Positions 32,082 through 41,522 of a DNA stretch of 44,560 nucleotides are shown one piece after another (within the stretch, counting starts at the first letter, position 1; each line of letters begins with the position of its first letter). The position numbers and the translations under genes are program-made. Source of the stretch: Candidatus Atribacteria bacterium (GTDB lineage: Bacteria; Atribacterota; Phoenicimicrobiia; Phoenicimicrobiales; Stramentimicrobiaceae); assembly GCA_029553585.1 (NCBI GenBank), contig JAKPKS010000251.1:1-44560 (forward strand). Direction: 5' to 3'. The notes beneath the pieces are model-generated. The model had not been told where the DNA came from, did not search any database, and worked only from the letters and a program-made list of their open reading frames with translations.

Positions 32082-35000
32082 ATGTCGCAAAAACAGGGGT
32101 TTGTCCATCTGCACGTCCATTCTGAATACAGTCTTCTGGATGGTGCCTGCCGTATCAAAGAATTGATAAAAAAAGCCAAAGAGAATAATATGTCTGCCCT
32201 GGCCTTGACTGACCATGGTGTTATGTACGGGGCAATTCAATTTTATAAAGAGGCGGTGGCCAATGGTATTAAACCAATTATAGGCTGTGAAGTCTACCTA
32301 GCCCCTAATAGCAGAATGGATAAATCCTATGGCAAGAAAGAAACACCCAGTCATTTGATACTGCTGGTAAAGAACAAGACCGGTTATAGAAACCTAATTC
32401 AACTGGTTACCAAATCCTTTCTGGAAGGCTTCTATTATAAACCAAGGATAGATAAGGCGATACTGAAAGAATTTAGTGAGGGGCTCATCGGTCTTTCTGC
32501 CTGCCTCAAAGGAGAAATACCCCGACTTATTCTACAGAATAACTTTACAGAGGCACAGGAACTGGCTCTCTCTTACCAGGAAATATTTGGCAAAGGTAAT
32601 TTTTATTTAGAGCTGCAAAACAACACCATGCCGGAACAGCTTAAGGTTAACCAGGAACTTATTAAACTTAGCCGTTCTCTTCAGATACCATTAGTGGCTA
32701 CCAATGATGTGCATTACCTCAACAAAGAGGATTTTGAAGCACACGATATTTTGTTATGTATACAGACCGCAACTAATCTTGATGACCCTGACCGTATGAA
32801 ATTCAGCACCGATGAATTCTATTTTAATACACCGGAAGAGATGAAGCAGCATTTTGCTGATATACCGGAAGCACTGGAAAATACGCTCAGGATTGCCGAG
32901 GACTGCAATCTGGAAATAGATTTCCGCAATGCCCACCTGCCTGATTTTAACTTGCCCGGAAATATTTCCGATAATGATTATTTAAAGCAATTATGTTATG
33001 AAGGTGCCCTAAACAAATTTAAAGTTATGGAAAATGAGATAAAAGAGCGTCTGGATTATGAATTATCGGTAATAAAAAAGATGGGTTTTGCCACTTATTT
33101 CCTGATTGTCTGGGATTTTGTTGATTATGCCCGGAAGCATGATATCCTAGTTGGTCCAGGAAGGGGTTCAGCAGCAGGAAGCTTAGTTGCCTATTGTCTT
33201 AATATTACCAATATTAATCCCCTGGATTATGATTTGCTCTTCGAAAGGTTCCTCAATCCGGAGCGAATCAGTATGCCCGATTTTGATATCGATTTCAGTA
33301 TTGAAGGCAGAAGCGAGGTAATCGAATATGTCAGTAAGAAATATGGGAGGGATAAAGTCTCTCAGATTATTACCTTTGGTACTATGGCAGCTCGAGCTGT
33401 AATCCGGGATGTGGGCAGAGCCTTAGGGATTCCCTATGGGCAGGTAGACAAGATTGCAAAACTAATCCCAGGGGATCCCAAGATGACTATAGAGAAAGCG
33501 TTACAGATTGAGCCTGAATTGAAAAATAGAATGGAAAATGATGCTACTATCAGAAAGATGATTGAAATATCATCTAAATTAGAAGGTTTGTCCCGCCATG
33601 CCTCAACCCATGCTGCTGGAGTTGTGCTCTCCAGGGAGTCATTGACCGATTTTGTCCCTCTCCAATTAACCTCCGAAGGAGAAATATCAACCCAGTATAT
33701 AGCCGAAGATTTAGAATCACTGGGATTACTGAAGATGGATTTCCTGGGACTGAGGACCCTTTCGGTAATTAATAATACAGTAAAGATTGTGAAGAAAATC
33801 AGAGGTGAAGCAGTAAATATAGATAAAATTCCCTTGGATGATGAAAGGGTCTATGAACTCTTAGCTAAGGGAGAGTGCTGTGGTATCTTTCAGTTAGAGA
33901 GTTCAGGTATGGTCGATCTGGTGAAGAGGTTGGAGCCAGAGAATATTGAAGATATTACCGCTCTTTTAGCCTTATACCGCCCTGGCCCTTTAGGCAGCGG
34001 AATGATAGATGATTTTATTAATCGGAAAAAAGGCAAGGTGGAAATAAAATATTTGCATCCTTTGTTAGAATCAATCCTAAAAGATACTTACGGGGTAATT
34101 GTCTATCAGGAGCAGGTGATGCAGATTGCCAGCCGGTTAGCCGGTTATTCATTGGGTGAGGCCGACATTTTAAGGAAAGCTATGGGCAAGAAGATAAAAG
34201 AGGTGATGAAAAAGCAGCAAAAGCAATTCATCGAGGGTGCGATTCAAAATGGTATTGCTAAAAAGACTGCTGAGGAGATCTATGACCTTATTGCCTATTT
34301 TGCCGGTTATGGGTTTAACAAATCTCACAGTGTTTCCTATGCTTTTCTATCTTATCAGACTGCCTATCTGAAGGCACATTATCCGGTGGAATATATGGCA
34401 GCACTGCTTACCAGTATTATGCAAAATACCGATAAAGTAGTGAAATATATTAAAGAATGCCAGATTATGGGATTAGAGATATTGCCACCGGATATCAATG
34501 AAAGTCTAATTGATTTTACCGTGGTTAATAAAACAACTATTCGTTTTGGTCTGGCAGCCGTAAAAAATGTAGGCAGAGCAGCTGTGGAAAATATTATTAA
34601 AGAAAGAAACGAGGGTGGATTATTCTCTTCCTTGTTCGATTTTTGCCAGAGGGTGGATTTACAATCCATGAACAGGAGGGTAATAGAGAGTTTGATAAAA
34701 TGTGGTGCTTTTGATTCCCTTAAAGCTTCCAGAGCTCAATTATTATCAATATTGAATAAAACAATACAGGTAGCCCAGGATAAACAGAGAGAAAAAAGGA
34801 ATGGTCAGACCAGTCTTTTTGCGTTAAAAAACGAAGGACTACTCTCCAATTTTCAAGATGCCTTTGATGCACCATTAGTAAAAGAATTTTCCGACCAAGA
34901 GCTATTCACAATGGAAAAGGAAACGCTTGGTTTTTATCTCTCCCATCACCCCTTAGAGGATTATCATGATAAATTGACTGAAATTACCAATGCTGACTCA

Positions 35001-35573
35001 GCCAGTCTGGAAGATTTTTCTGATAAAAGCCATCTTATTCTGGGTGGTGTCATCAACAATATCAGAGAGAAAGCGACTAAAAATGGGAATAAAATGGCCT
35101 ATTTTTCCTTAGAAGACCTATCCGGCACTGTAGAAATTATTGTTTTCCCCAAAGTATTTGAGGATTACAGGGAAGCGCTAAGGCCGGAAAACGTGGTTAT
35201 TGTAGAGGGCCGGTTGGATGCTATGGAGGATAATATAAAATTGCTGGCAGAATCAATAACTTCTATTAATGATTATCAGAAAAAAACTTTCTCTAAGGGA
35301 AATAAGAAAAATAATAACGCTTATTCTCTCCATATAAAAACAGATATTGCCGGATTGAACCAGGAAAGGCTGGCTGGTTTAAAAGAAATCTTACAAAATT
35401 ACCCCGGAAAAAATCGTGTAATTATACACTTTATCTCAGGGCAAAAAGAATATCAGCAGCAGGTTGATAAACAGGTCTGGGTGGCTTACAAAAAAGATTT
35501 AGTCCAGGAAATTAGGCAAAGCCTGCCATCATCTGAGGTATGGTATGAAAGAATGGAATCTCAGGATATTTAA
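32082..35573 (+). CDS. dnaE: DNA polymerase III alpha subunit
   Basis: Replicative polymerase of 1163 residues. The N-terminal PHP domain begins HVHSEYSLLDGACRI and includes LTDHGVMYG; the polymerase active site PDFDIDF is near residue 400, with GPGRGSAAGSLVAY about 40 residues earlier. A helix-hairpin-helix region and an OB-fold domain (about 990-1080, with LILGGVINNIREKATKNGNKMA) follow. There is no fused exonuclease domain, so this is the DnaE type and not PolC; PolC was not seen in this window. The gene ends three bases from a convergent tRNA-Leu. GAGAG lies upstream of the ATG. Confidence 0.97.
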   Translation: MSQKQGFVHLHVHSEYSLLDGACRIKELIKKAKENNMSALALTDHGVMYGAIQFYKEAVANGIKPIIGCEVYLAPNSRMDKSYGKKETPSHLILLVKNKTGYRNLIQLVTKSFLEGFYYKPRIDKAILKEFSEGLIGLSACLKGEIPRLILQNNFTEAQELALSYQEIFGKGNFYLELQNNTMPEQLKVNQELIKLSRSLQIPLVATNDVHYLNKEDFEAHDILLCIQTATNLDDPDRMKFSTDEFYFNTPEEMKQHFADIPEALENTLRIAEDCNLEIDFRNAHLPDFNLPGNISDNDYLKQLCYEGALNKFKVMENEIKERLDYELSVIKKMGFATYFLIVWDFVDYARKHDILVGPGRGSAAGSLVAYCLNITNINPLDYDLLFERFLNPERISMPDFDIDFSIEGRSEVIEYVSKKYGRDKVSQIITFGTMAARAVIRDVGRALGIPYGQVDKIAKLIPGDPKMTIEKALQIEPELKNRMENDATIRKMIEISSKLEGLSRHASTHAAGVVLSRESLTDFVPLQLTSEGEISTQYIAEDLESLGLLKMDFLGLRTLSVINNTVKIVKKIRGEAVNIDKIPLDDERVYELLAKGECCGIFQLESSGMVDLVKRLEPENIEDITALLALYRPGPLGSGMIDDFINRKKGKVEIKYLHPLLESILKDTYGVIVYQEQVMQIASRLAGYSLGEADILRKAMGKKIKEVMKKQQKQFIEGAIQNGIAKKTAEEIYDLIAYFAGYGFNKSHSVSYAFLSYQTAYLKAHYPVEYMAALLTSIMQNTDKVVKYIKECQIMGLEILPPDINESLIDFTVVNKTTIRFGLAAVKNVGRAAVENIIKERNEGGLFSSLFDFCQRVDLQSMNRRVIESLIKCGAFDSLKASRAQLLSILNKTIQVAQDKQREKRNGQTSLFALKNEGLLSNFQDAFDAPLVKEFSDQELFTMEKETLGFYLSHHPLEDYHDKLTEITNADSASLEDFSDKSHLILGGVINNIREKATKNGNKMAYFSLEDLSGTVEIIVFPKVFEDYREALRPENVVIVEGRLDAMEDNIKLLAESITSINDYQKKTFSKGNKKNNNAYSLHIKTDIAGLNQERLAGLKEILQNYPGKNRVIIHFISGQKEYQQQVDKQVWVAYKKDLVQEIRQSLPSSEVWYERMESQDI

Positions 35574-35576
35574 TTA

Positions 35577-35665
35577 TGGTGCCGAAGGTCGGAGTCGAAC
35601 CGACATGAGCTGTGAGGCTCGCTGGATTTTGAGTCCAGTGCGTCTACCAATTTCGCCACTCCGGC
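35577..35665 (-). tRNA. tRNA-Leu (anticodon CAA)
   Basis: On the minus strand the acceptor GCCGGAG pairs with CTTCGGC, the anticodon stem CTGGA/TCCAG encloses CTCAAAA (anticodon CAA), and a long variable arm marks a class II tRNA. The T-arm contains GTTCGACTC. CCA is encoded, and the discriminator is A. The 3' end is three bases from the dnaE stop on the other strand. Confidence 0.96.
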
Positions 35666-35686
35666 AACAAAGAAAGATTCTTAAAA

Positions 35687-35715
35687 ATTATAGTTTAGAC
35701 CACTATTAATGTCAA
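35687..35715 (-). promoter_or_regulatory. Consensus promoter for tRNA-Leu
   Basis: On the minus strand a perfect TTGACA (35710-35715), a 17-base spacer and a perfect TATAAT (35687-35692) lie 21 bases upstream of the tRNA. This is the best promoter match in the window. Confidence 0.8.
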
Positions 35716-35929
35716 GTCGATAAATATTAGTAGAGCATCATGCGTTTTGTATATAGCGTTTAAAAGGATATTAGATTAATACAAATAAAAACAAAAAAAC
35801 TATTATCTAAAAACCAAAAACCTTAACCAATAAACATTTAATAATAGAAACTACAAACTAATTTGGATATTTTTCAATATCTATTTACCAAATGAGTAAA
35901 AATTTATTTTAAGTGAAAGAGTATTTTAA

Positions 35930-38605
35930 ATGACTGAGAAAACGAGAAGACTATTTTTAATTGATGGACAGGGTTTAATCTACCGTGCTTATTTTGCTTT
36001 ACCTAAATTAGCTACCTCTCATGGACAGATTATCAATGCTGCTTATGGTTTTACCCTGTTGTTATTCAAACTATTAGAGGAACAAAAACCTGATGGTATT
36101 ATCATTGCCTTTGATACCCCCAAGCCAACCTTTCGTCATGAACTATTTGACCAGTACAAAGCCCAGAGGGAAAAGATGCCACAGGAATTAGTTGAGCAAT
36201 TACCCATTATCAAAGAAATAGTACAAAAATTCAATATACCTACTTTTGAAATCGAAAAATACGAAGCTGATGATGTTATCGGTACTCTGGTTCAAAAAAT
36301 TAAAGATAGTATATATAAACCGGTCATTGTTACGGGTGACCGGGATTTATTACAATTAGTTGATGAGGATACAGAGATACTTTTAATGAAAAAAGGTGTT
36401 ACCCAGGTTGAAAAGTATTGTCTGGCCACTGTTGAAGAGATGTTAGGGTTTGCACCTGGTTTAATCCCTGATTATATGGGTCTGAGGGGAGACCCTTCTG
36501 ATAATATACCGGGCATACCCGGAATTGGAGAAAAAACCGCTCAAAAATTAATCCAGCGGCTGGGCAGTCTAAAAGAAATCATTAAAAATTTAGAGAAGAT
36601 AGAGAACAAATCCCTCAGAGAGAAAATCAGACAGTTTGAACAACAGGCCATCCTGAGTAGGGAATTGGCTATCATTAACAAGGATGTCGATTTAGAGTTG
36701 AAATTAGCTGAGATTGCCTACCATGGTCCGGATTATGAAGAGTTAAGAACTCTTTTTCAAAAATATGAATTCCATAAGCTTCTGGAAAAACTTCCTCAAA
36801 AGGAAGAAACTGGTAAAAAATCAAAAACCCATGAAGTAAACTTTCAGGAAATCACCAATGAAGAAGAGCTACTGCAGTTATATGGAAAGATTAAATCAGC
36901 TGGAATCTTTTCTTTTCTGGCATATACTAATCCAACGTTTCCAGGAAGGCCACTACAAGGAATTGCCTTTGCCCTCTATGATGAGGCGTTTTTAGTAAAG
37001 GTCAATTCCAACAATAATTTATTAGGAACCAGCAATTCTCTTACCCGGGAATCACTGTTGAAAAGAGTAAAAGAACTTTTTCAAGATGAGAAAATCGAGA
37101 AAGTTGGTTTTGACCTGAAAAATTCCTGGAGAATTATTTTTAATGATGGGGATTTTTTACATTTTCCCTATTCTGATGTACTGATTGCTTCCTATCTATT
37201 AAATCCATCTCGACAGAATTATCATTTGATAGAGATAATAAAAGAATATTTTCCTGACCAGGATTATCAGGCGAGTGGTGACACACCAGATAAATGCCTG
37301 GCTGGCTGGGAAAGGGAGCTTTGCGGTAAGGTGAAATCAGTATTGGAACTAAATCAGCTGTTGGAAAATCAACTATCCGAACAGGGTTTGCTTAGACTTT
37401 ATCTCGACATTGAGCTACCCCTTATAAAGGTACTATATAAGATGGAAAAAACGGGAATCAAATTAGATACTGGTTTTTTAAAGAATATGTCCCGACAATT
37501 TTCTCAAAAAATAGCCGAAATTAGAAAAGAGGTCTTTAACTTAGCGGGAAGTGAGTTCAATTTGAATTCACCAAAACAACTAAGTCAGGTTTTATTTGAA
37601 AAGATGAAATTACCCATCATTAAAAAGACTAAAACCGGCTATTCCACTGATGTGCATGTTTTACATGAATTATCAGAAAAACATGCAGTGGTAGCTAAGA
37701 TTCTTGATTATCGCGAGTTAGAGAAATTGAAAAATACCTATATTGACAAGCTACCCCAGTTAATGAGCCCCCAAACTGGCAAAATTTATACCTGTTTTAA
37801 CCAGACAGGTACCTCGACTGGAAGGTTGAGTAGCAATAACCCTAATTTGCAGAATATACCGGTGAGAACCGAGTTGGGGCGTTCTATCAGAAATGCCTTT
37901 ATTGCCGAGGAAGGAAATATATTTTTATCGGCAGATTATTCCCAGATAGAACTTAGAATTTTAGCACATCTATCACGGGATAAAAATCTGAGAGAGGCTT
38001 TTTTACAGGATAAAGACATCCATTCTTTCACTGCAGCCCAATTGTTTAATGTAGATCTAAATCTGGTCAGCGAGGAGATGAGAAGAATTGCGAAAACTAT
38101 TAATTTCGGTATAATTTATGGAATGAGCAGTTTTGGCTTGGCTGCCAGCCTAAGGATAAGCAGGGAAGATGCTGAACACTATATTGAGGCTTATTTTCAA
38201 AGATACCATAAAGTAAAAGAATATATCGATGAACAGATTAAAATTGCCCATAAAAAGAAGTATGTGAAGACTATGCTCAATAGAGTCAGGTATTTGGAAG
38301 GAATAGACAGCTCCAATAGGTCAATAAGGGAGTTTTATGAGCGTATTGCCATTAATGCCCCTATACAGGGCACTGCAGCTGATTTAATTAAAATAGCTAT
38401 GGTCGGCATAAATGCTAAAATGGAAAGCCTAAATCTTTCCAGTGGTTTAATTTTACAGATACACGATGAATTGATTTTTGAATTTTTAGAAGATGAGCTC
38501 GCCATGAGGCAGGCTATTATTAAAGAGATTATGGAAAATTGTCTTCATCTTGATATACCGCTAAGGGTAAACTTTAAAAATGGGCACAACTGGGGAGAAC
38601 TATAG
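35930..38605 (+). CDS. polA: DNA polymerase I, proofreading residues absent
   Basis: PolA of 891 residues fills gaps and removes RNA primers. The N-terminal 5'-3' exonuclease domain has FLIDGQGLIYRAYF, EADDVIG, VTGDRDLLQLV and the helix-hairpin-helix GIPGIGEKTAQKLI. The C-terminal polymerase has NLQNIPVRTELGR, DYSQIELRILAHLS, the O-helix RRIAKTINFGIIYGMS and QIHDELIFE. In the middle domain the expected DxE motif reads FLAY and the later acidic positions are also changed, so 3'-5' proofreading should be absent, as in Taq and Bacillus PolA. The upstream 260 bases are AT-rich with no clear gene. The ribosome binding site is weak. Confidence 0.97.
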   Translation: MTEKTRRLFLIDGQGLIYRAYFALPKLATSHGQIINAAYGFTLLLFKLLEEQKPDGIIIAFDTPKPTFRHELFDQYKAQREKMPQELVEQLPIIKEIVQKFNIPTFEIEKYEADDVIGTLVQKIKDSIYKPVIVTGDRDLLQLVDEDTEILLMKKGVTQVEKYCLATVEEMLGFAPGLIPDYMGLRGDPSDNIPGIPGIGEKTAQKLIQRLGSLKEIIKNLEKIENKSLREKIRQFEQQAILSRELAIINKDVDLELKLAEIAYHGPDYEELRTLFQKYEFHKLLEKLPQKEETGKKSKTHEVNFQEITNEEELLQLYGKIKSAGIFSFLAYTNPTFPGRPLQGIAFALYDEAFLVKVNSNNNLLGTSNSLTRESLLKRVKELFQDEKIEKVGFDLKNSWRIIFNDGDFLHFPYSDVLIASYLLNPSRQNYHLIEIIKEYFPDQDYQASGDTPDKCLAGWERELCGKVKSVLELNQLLENQLSEQGLLRLYLDIELPLIKVLYKMEKTGIKLDTGFLKNMSRQFSQKIAEIRKEVFNLAGSEFNLNSPKQLSQVLFEKMKLPIIKKTKTGYSTDVHVLHELSEKHAVVAKILDYRELEKLKNTYIDKLPQLMSPQTGKIYTCFNQTGTSTGRLSSNNPNLQNIPVRTELGRSIRNAFIAEEGNIFLSADYSQIELRILAHLSRDKNLREAFLQDKDIHSFTAAQLFNVDLNLVSEEMRRIAKTINFGIIYGMSSFGLAASLRISREDAEHYIEAYFQRYHKVKEYIDEQIKIAHKKKYVKTMLNRVRYLEGIDSSNRSIREFYERIAINAPIQGTAADLIKIAMVGINAKMESLNLSSGLILQIHDELIFEFLEDELAMRQAIIKEIMENCLHLDIPLRVNFKNGHNWGEL

Positions 38606-38619
38606 GGGGAATTAATCTC

Positions 38620-39240
38620 TTGAAAATGTTGATGGTAGGCTTAACAGGTGGCATTGTTTCCGGCAAATCGACAGTTAGTGAAATGTTCAGGCAATTAGGG
38701 GCACAGGTCATAGATGCCGACCAGATTGCCCATACCATTGTTTCTCCTGGAGAAAAAGCCTGGCATAGTATAGTAGAATATTTCGGTAAAGAAATCTTGA
38801 TAAAAAACCAGCAGATTAACCGCAAAAAATTAGCTAAAATTGTCTTTGCTGATAAGAAAAAGTTGGAGATGCTAAACAGCATAACTCACCCGGAAATTTT
38901 GGCGGTCATTAACCGGAGAATCTGTCAATTGAAAAGTAATTATAATCAGGACTTAATCTGTATTATTGATGCCCCTTTGCTTTTTGAAGCCAACCTGGCA
39001 GATAGAATGGATAAGATAATTGTAGTTTTTATTAGCCAGGAAGAGCAGACGAAGAGGTTGTTGTTGAGGGATAATTTTACCGAAGAAGAGGCTTTAAGGA
39101 GAATACAATCACAGATTCCCCTAACCAGCAAGCTTTCCTGGGCCGATTATGTTATTGATAATTCCTTTTCCCGTGAGCAGACTAAGAAACAAGTAGAACA
39201 GGTATGGGAAAAATTAAAAAATGAACTGGTTAAAAAATAG
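38620..39240 (+). CDS. coaE: Dephospho-CoA kinase
   Basis: CoaE phosphorylates dephospho-CoA, the last step of coenzyme A synthesis. The 206-residue protein has the P-loop GLTGGIVSGKSTV, IDADQIAH, NSITHPEI and DAPLLFEANL, all family marks. The P-loop has Val in place of the common Gly (GGIGSGKS), which should not stop nucleotide binding. The TTG start follows AGGGGGA by nine bases; the ATG two codons later is a less well-spaced alternative. It lies 14 bases after polA, a common arrangement. Confidence 0.94.
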   Translation: MKMLMVGLTGGIVSGKSTVSEMFRQLGAQVIDADQIAHTIVSPGEKAWHSIVEYFGKEILIKNQQINRKKLAKIVFADKKKLEMLNSITHPEILAVINRRICQLKSNYNQDLICIIDAPLLFEANLADRMDKIIVVFISQEEQTKRLLLRDNFTEEEALRRIQSQIPLTSKLSWADYVIDNSFSREQTKKQVEQVWEKLKNELVKK

Positions 39241-39357
39241 TTAAGTTTTTATAAGTTTTAATCTAAAAGTCATTAAACCACAAGAAAAATTTTAATTCAA
39301 TCCTGACTTCTTTATATTTCTTATTCTCCCGGCACTTTTCTTGCTTCTTGCCATATG

Positions 39358-39366
39358 TGGTATAAT
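39358..39366 (+). promoter_or_regulatory. Predicted extended -10 promoter for uvrB
   Basis: TGG-TATAAT fits the extended -10 consensus TGnTATAAT. No good -35 is present at the usual spacing. A leader of about 95 bases would precede uvrB, in a 227-base gap that holds no other feature I can see. Confidence 0.4.
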
Positions 39367-39467
39367 TTATCTCTGGAATAATGAATGTTATTTCTATTAG
39401 CAAATAAAAATCAAGATATTTTCAAGTTTAATGAAAAATATGATTTATTAAACAGAAAGACTGCTCT

Positions 39468-41468
39468 ATGAGTAAGAAATTTCAGATTAGTTCTGACTAT
39501 ACCCCACAGGGGGATCAGCCAGAAGCTATTAGAAAAATATGTGAGGGATTTCGCGAGGGTAAAGATATTCAAACCCTGTTGGGAGTAACCGGTTCAGGTA
39601 AAACATATACTATGGCCAATGTTATTCAGTATTTGCAATTACCTACTCTGGTGATATCTCACAATAAGACCCTGGCAGCACAGCTCTGTACAGAGTTCAG
39701 AAGGTTTTTTCCCGGTAATGCAGTGGGTTATTTTGTAAGTTATTATGATTACTATCAACCAGAAGCCTATATTCCCCGTACTGATACCTATATTGAAAAA
39801 GATGCCTCGATAAATGATGAAATAGATCGTCTACGATTGTTTGCGACAGCAGCGCTGATGGAAAGAAGAGATGTAGTTATAGTGGCAAGTGTATCCTGTA
39901 TTTACGGGCTTGGCTCTCCTGCCGATTTTTCAGAACAGGTTTTATTACTGGAAGAGAACCAGCATATAGAGATGGAAGGGGTAGCAAAAAGATTAATAGA
40001 TATTCAGTATGAGCGTAATGATATTGAATTTGAGAGGGGTATTTTTCGAATAAGAGGAGATATTTTAGATATTTTTCCTGCTTATCTGGAAAGTGCTTTC
40101 CGTCTTGAATTTTTTGGAGATACCATTGAGGCTATTTCTGAAATTAACCCTCTGACTGGACATAAAATAGCCAGAAAAGACAAAATTGCCATCTATCCAG
40201 CTAAACATTTTATTACCCCGCCGGATAGGTTGGAACAGGGAATTAAAACAATTAAAATAGAGTTAGAAGAGAGATTACAATATTTTCGAAAGAATAATAA
40301 ATTACTGGAGGCAGAGAGACTGGAACAAAGAACCAAATATGACCTAGAGATGTTGACCCAATTCGGTTATTGCACCGGTATTGAAAACTATTCCAGACAT
40401 TTAAGTGGCAGAAAAGAAGGAGAACCACCAGCAACCTTGCTGAATTATTTCCCCAGCCCATTTCTCATTCTAATAGATGAGTCACATGTAACCATACCTC
40501 AATTAAGGGGAATGTATGCCGGGGATAAATCCAGAAAGGATAGCCTGGTACAATATGGATTTCGCCTACCCTCAGCCTATGATAACAGACCTCTGGTGTT
40601 CCATGAATTTGAAAAGTATTTAAAAAAAGTATTGTTTGTTTCTGCTACGCCGGCAGTTTATGAGCTGAAAAAAAGTAAACAAATAGTAGAACAGATAATC
40701 AGACCAACCGGACTGGTAGATCCGGAAGTAATTATAAGACCTGCTCAATATCAGATTGATGACCTGATTGCCGAAATTAAGAAAAGAATCATCCAAAAAG
40801 AGAGGGTGCTGGTAACCACCCTGACCAAACGAATGGCTGAGAATACCGCTGAGTACTTACAGGAAATAAATATTAAGGTACGCTATCTTCATTCTGAGAT
40901 CGGCACCATTGACAGGATTAAAATTTTAAAAGATCTAAGAGAAGGTAAGTTCGATGTGTTGGTGGGAGTTAATCTGTTAAGAGAGGGATTAGACCTGCCT
41001 GAGGTATCCTTAGTGGCTATTTTAGATGCAGATAAAGAAGGTTTTCTGCGTTCAGAGACTTCTCTCATTCAGACTATGGGCAGGGCTGCCCGTAATGTTA
41101 ACGGGACCGTGATATTGTATTGTGATGAAGTAACCGGTTCTGTTAAGAGAGCTATTGAAGAAACTAATCGACGGAGAAAGATACAATTGGAATTCAATCG
41201 CAAAAATAACGTTACCCCGCAGACTATACAAAAACCACTCGATGACCTGGTTTATTTTGAAGATTTTGGAGGAGAGGTTTGGTCTGATAAAGATTTGCAG
41301 GTAAGTGAGGGTAAGACGAAATATCTACCAAGCGGTAGTCTGAGTTTTTTAATAAAATCTTTGAAAAATGAGATGAATCAAGCGGCTAAAGAACTTGATT
41401 TTGAAAGAGCAGCTCTGTTAAGAGATGAAATAAAAAGATTAAAACGGGAGCGGGTAATATTTCGATAG
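39468..41468 (+). CDS. uvrB: UvrABC system protein B
   Basis: UvrB verifies DNA damage and holds UvrC during nucleotide excision repair. The 666-residue protein has Walker [15 protein letters not shown], the beta-hairpin [22 protein letters not shown], the helicase C-terminal motifs [31 protein letters not shown] and QTMGRAARN, and a C-terminal UVR motif (about 630-664) that binds UvrC. Length is typical. It is followed by uvrA and uvrC on the same strand, a complete excision-repair unit. The ribosome binding site is poor (AGAAAGA). Confidence 0.97.
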   Translation: MSKKFQISSDYTPQGDQPEAIRKICEGFREGKDIQTLLGVTGSGKTYTMANVIQYLQLPTLVISHNKTLAAQLCTEFRRFFPGNAVGYFVSYYDYYQPEAYIPRTDTYIEKDASINDEIDRLRLFATAALMERRDVVIVASVSCIYGLGSPADFSEQVLLLEENQHIEMEGVAKRLIDIQYERNDIEFERGIFRIRGDILDIFPAYLESAFRLEFFGDTIEAISEINPLTGHKIARKDKIAIYPAKHFITPPDRLEQGIKTIKIELEERLQYFRKNNKLLEAERLEQRTKYDLEMLTQFGYCTGIENYSRHLSGRKEGEPPATLLNYFPSPFLILIDESHVTIPQLRGMYAGDKSRKDSLVQYGFRLPSAYDNRPLVFHEFEKYLKKVLFVSATPAVYELKKSKQIVEQIIRPTGLVDPEVIIRPAQYQIDDLIAEIKKRIIQKERVLVTTLTKRMAENTAEYLQEINIKVRYLHSEIGTIDRIKILKDLREGKFDVLVGVNLLREGLDLPEVSLVAILDADKEGFLRSETSLIQTMGRAARNVNGTVILYCDEVTGSVKRAIEETNRRRKIQLEFNRKNNVTPQTIQKPLDDLVYFEDFGGEVWSDKDLQVSEGKTKYLPSGSLSFLIKSLKNEMNQAAKELDFERAALLRDEIKRLKRERVIFR

Positions 41469-41522
41469 AAACATATATGTGATATATGATACTGTAATAC
41501 CAGATGGAGTTAAACAAAAAAA

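Noticed and set aside
35716-35929. A search for a promoter, small RNA or ORF in the AT-rich gap before polA
   Set aside because: No -35/-10 pair with good spacing, no stable hairpin and no coding-like frame was found. Very AT-rich sequence gives many weak matches.
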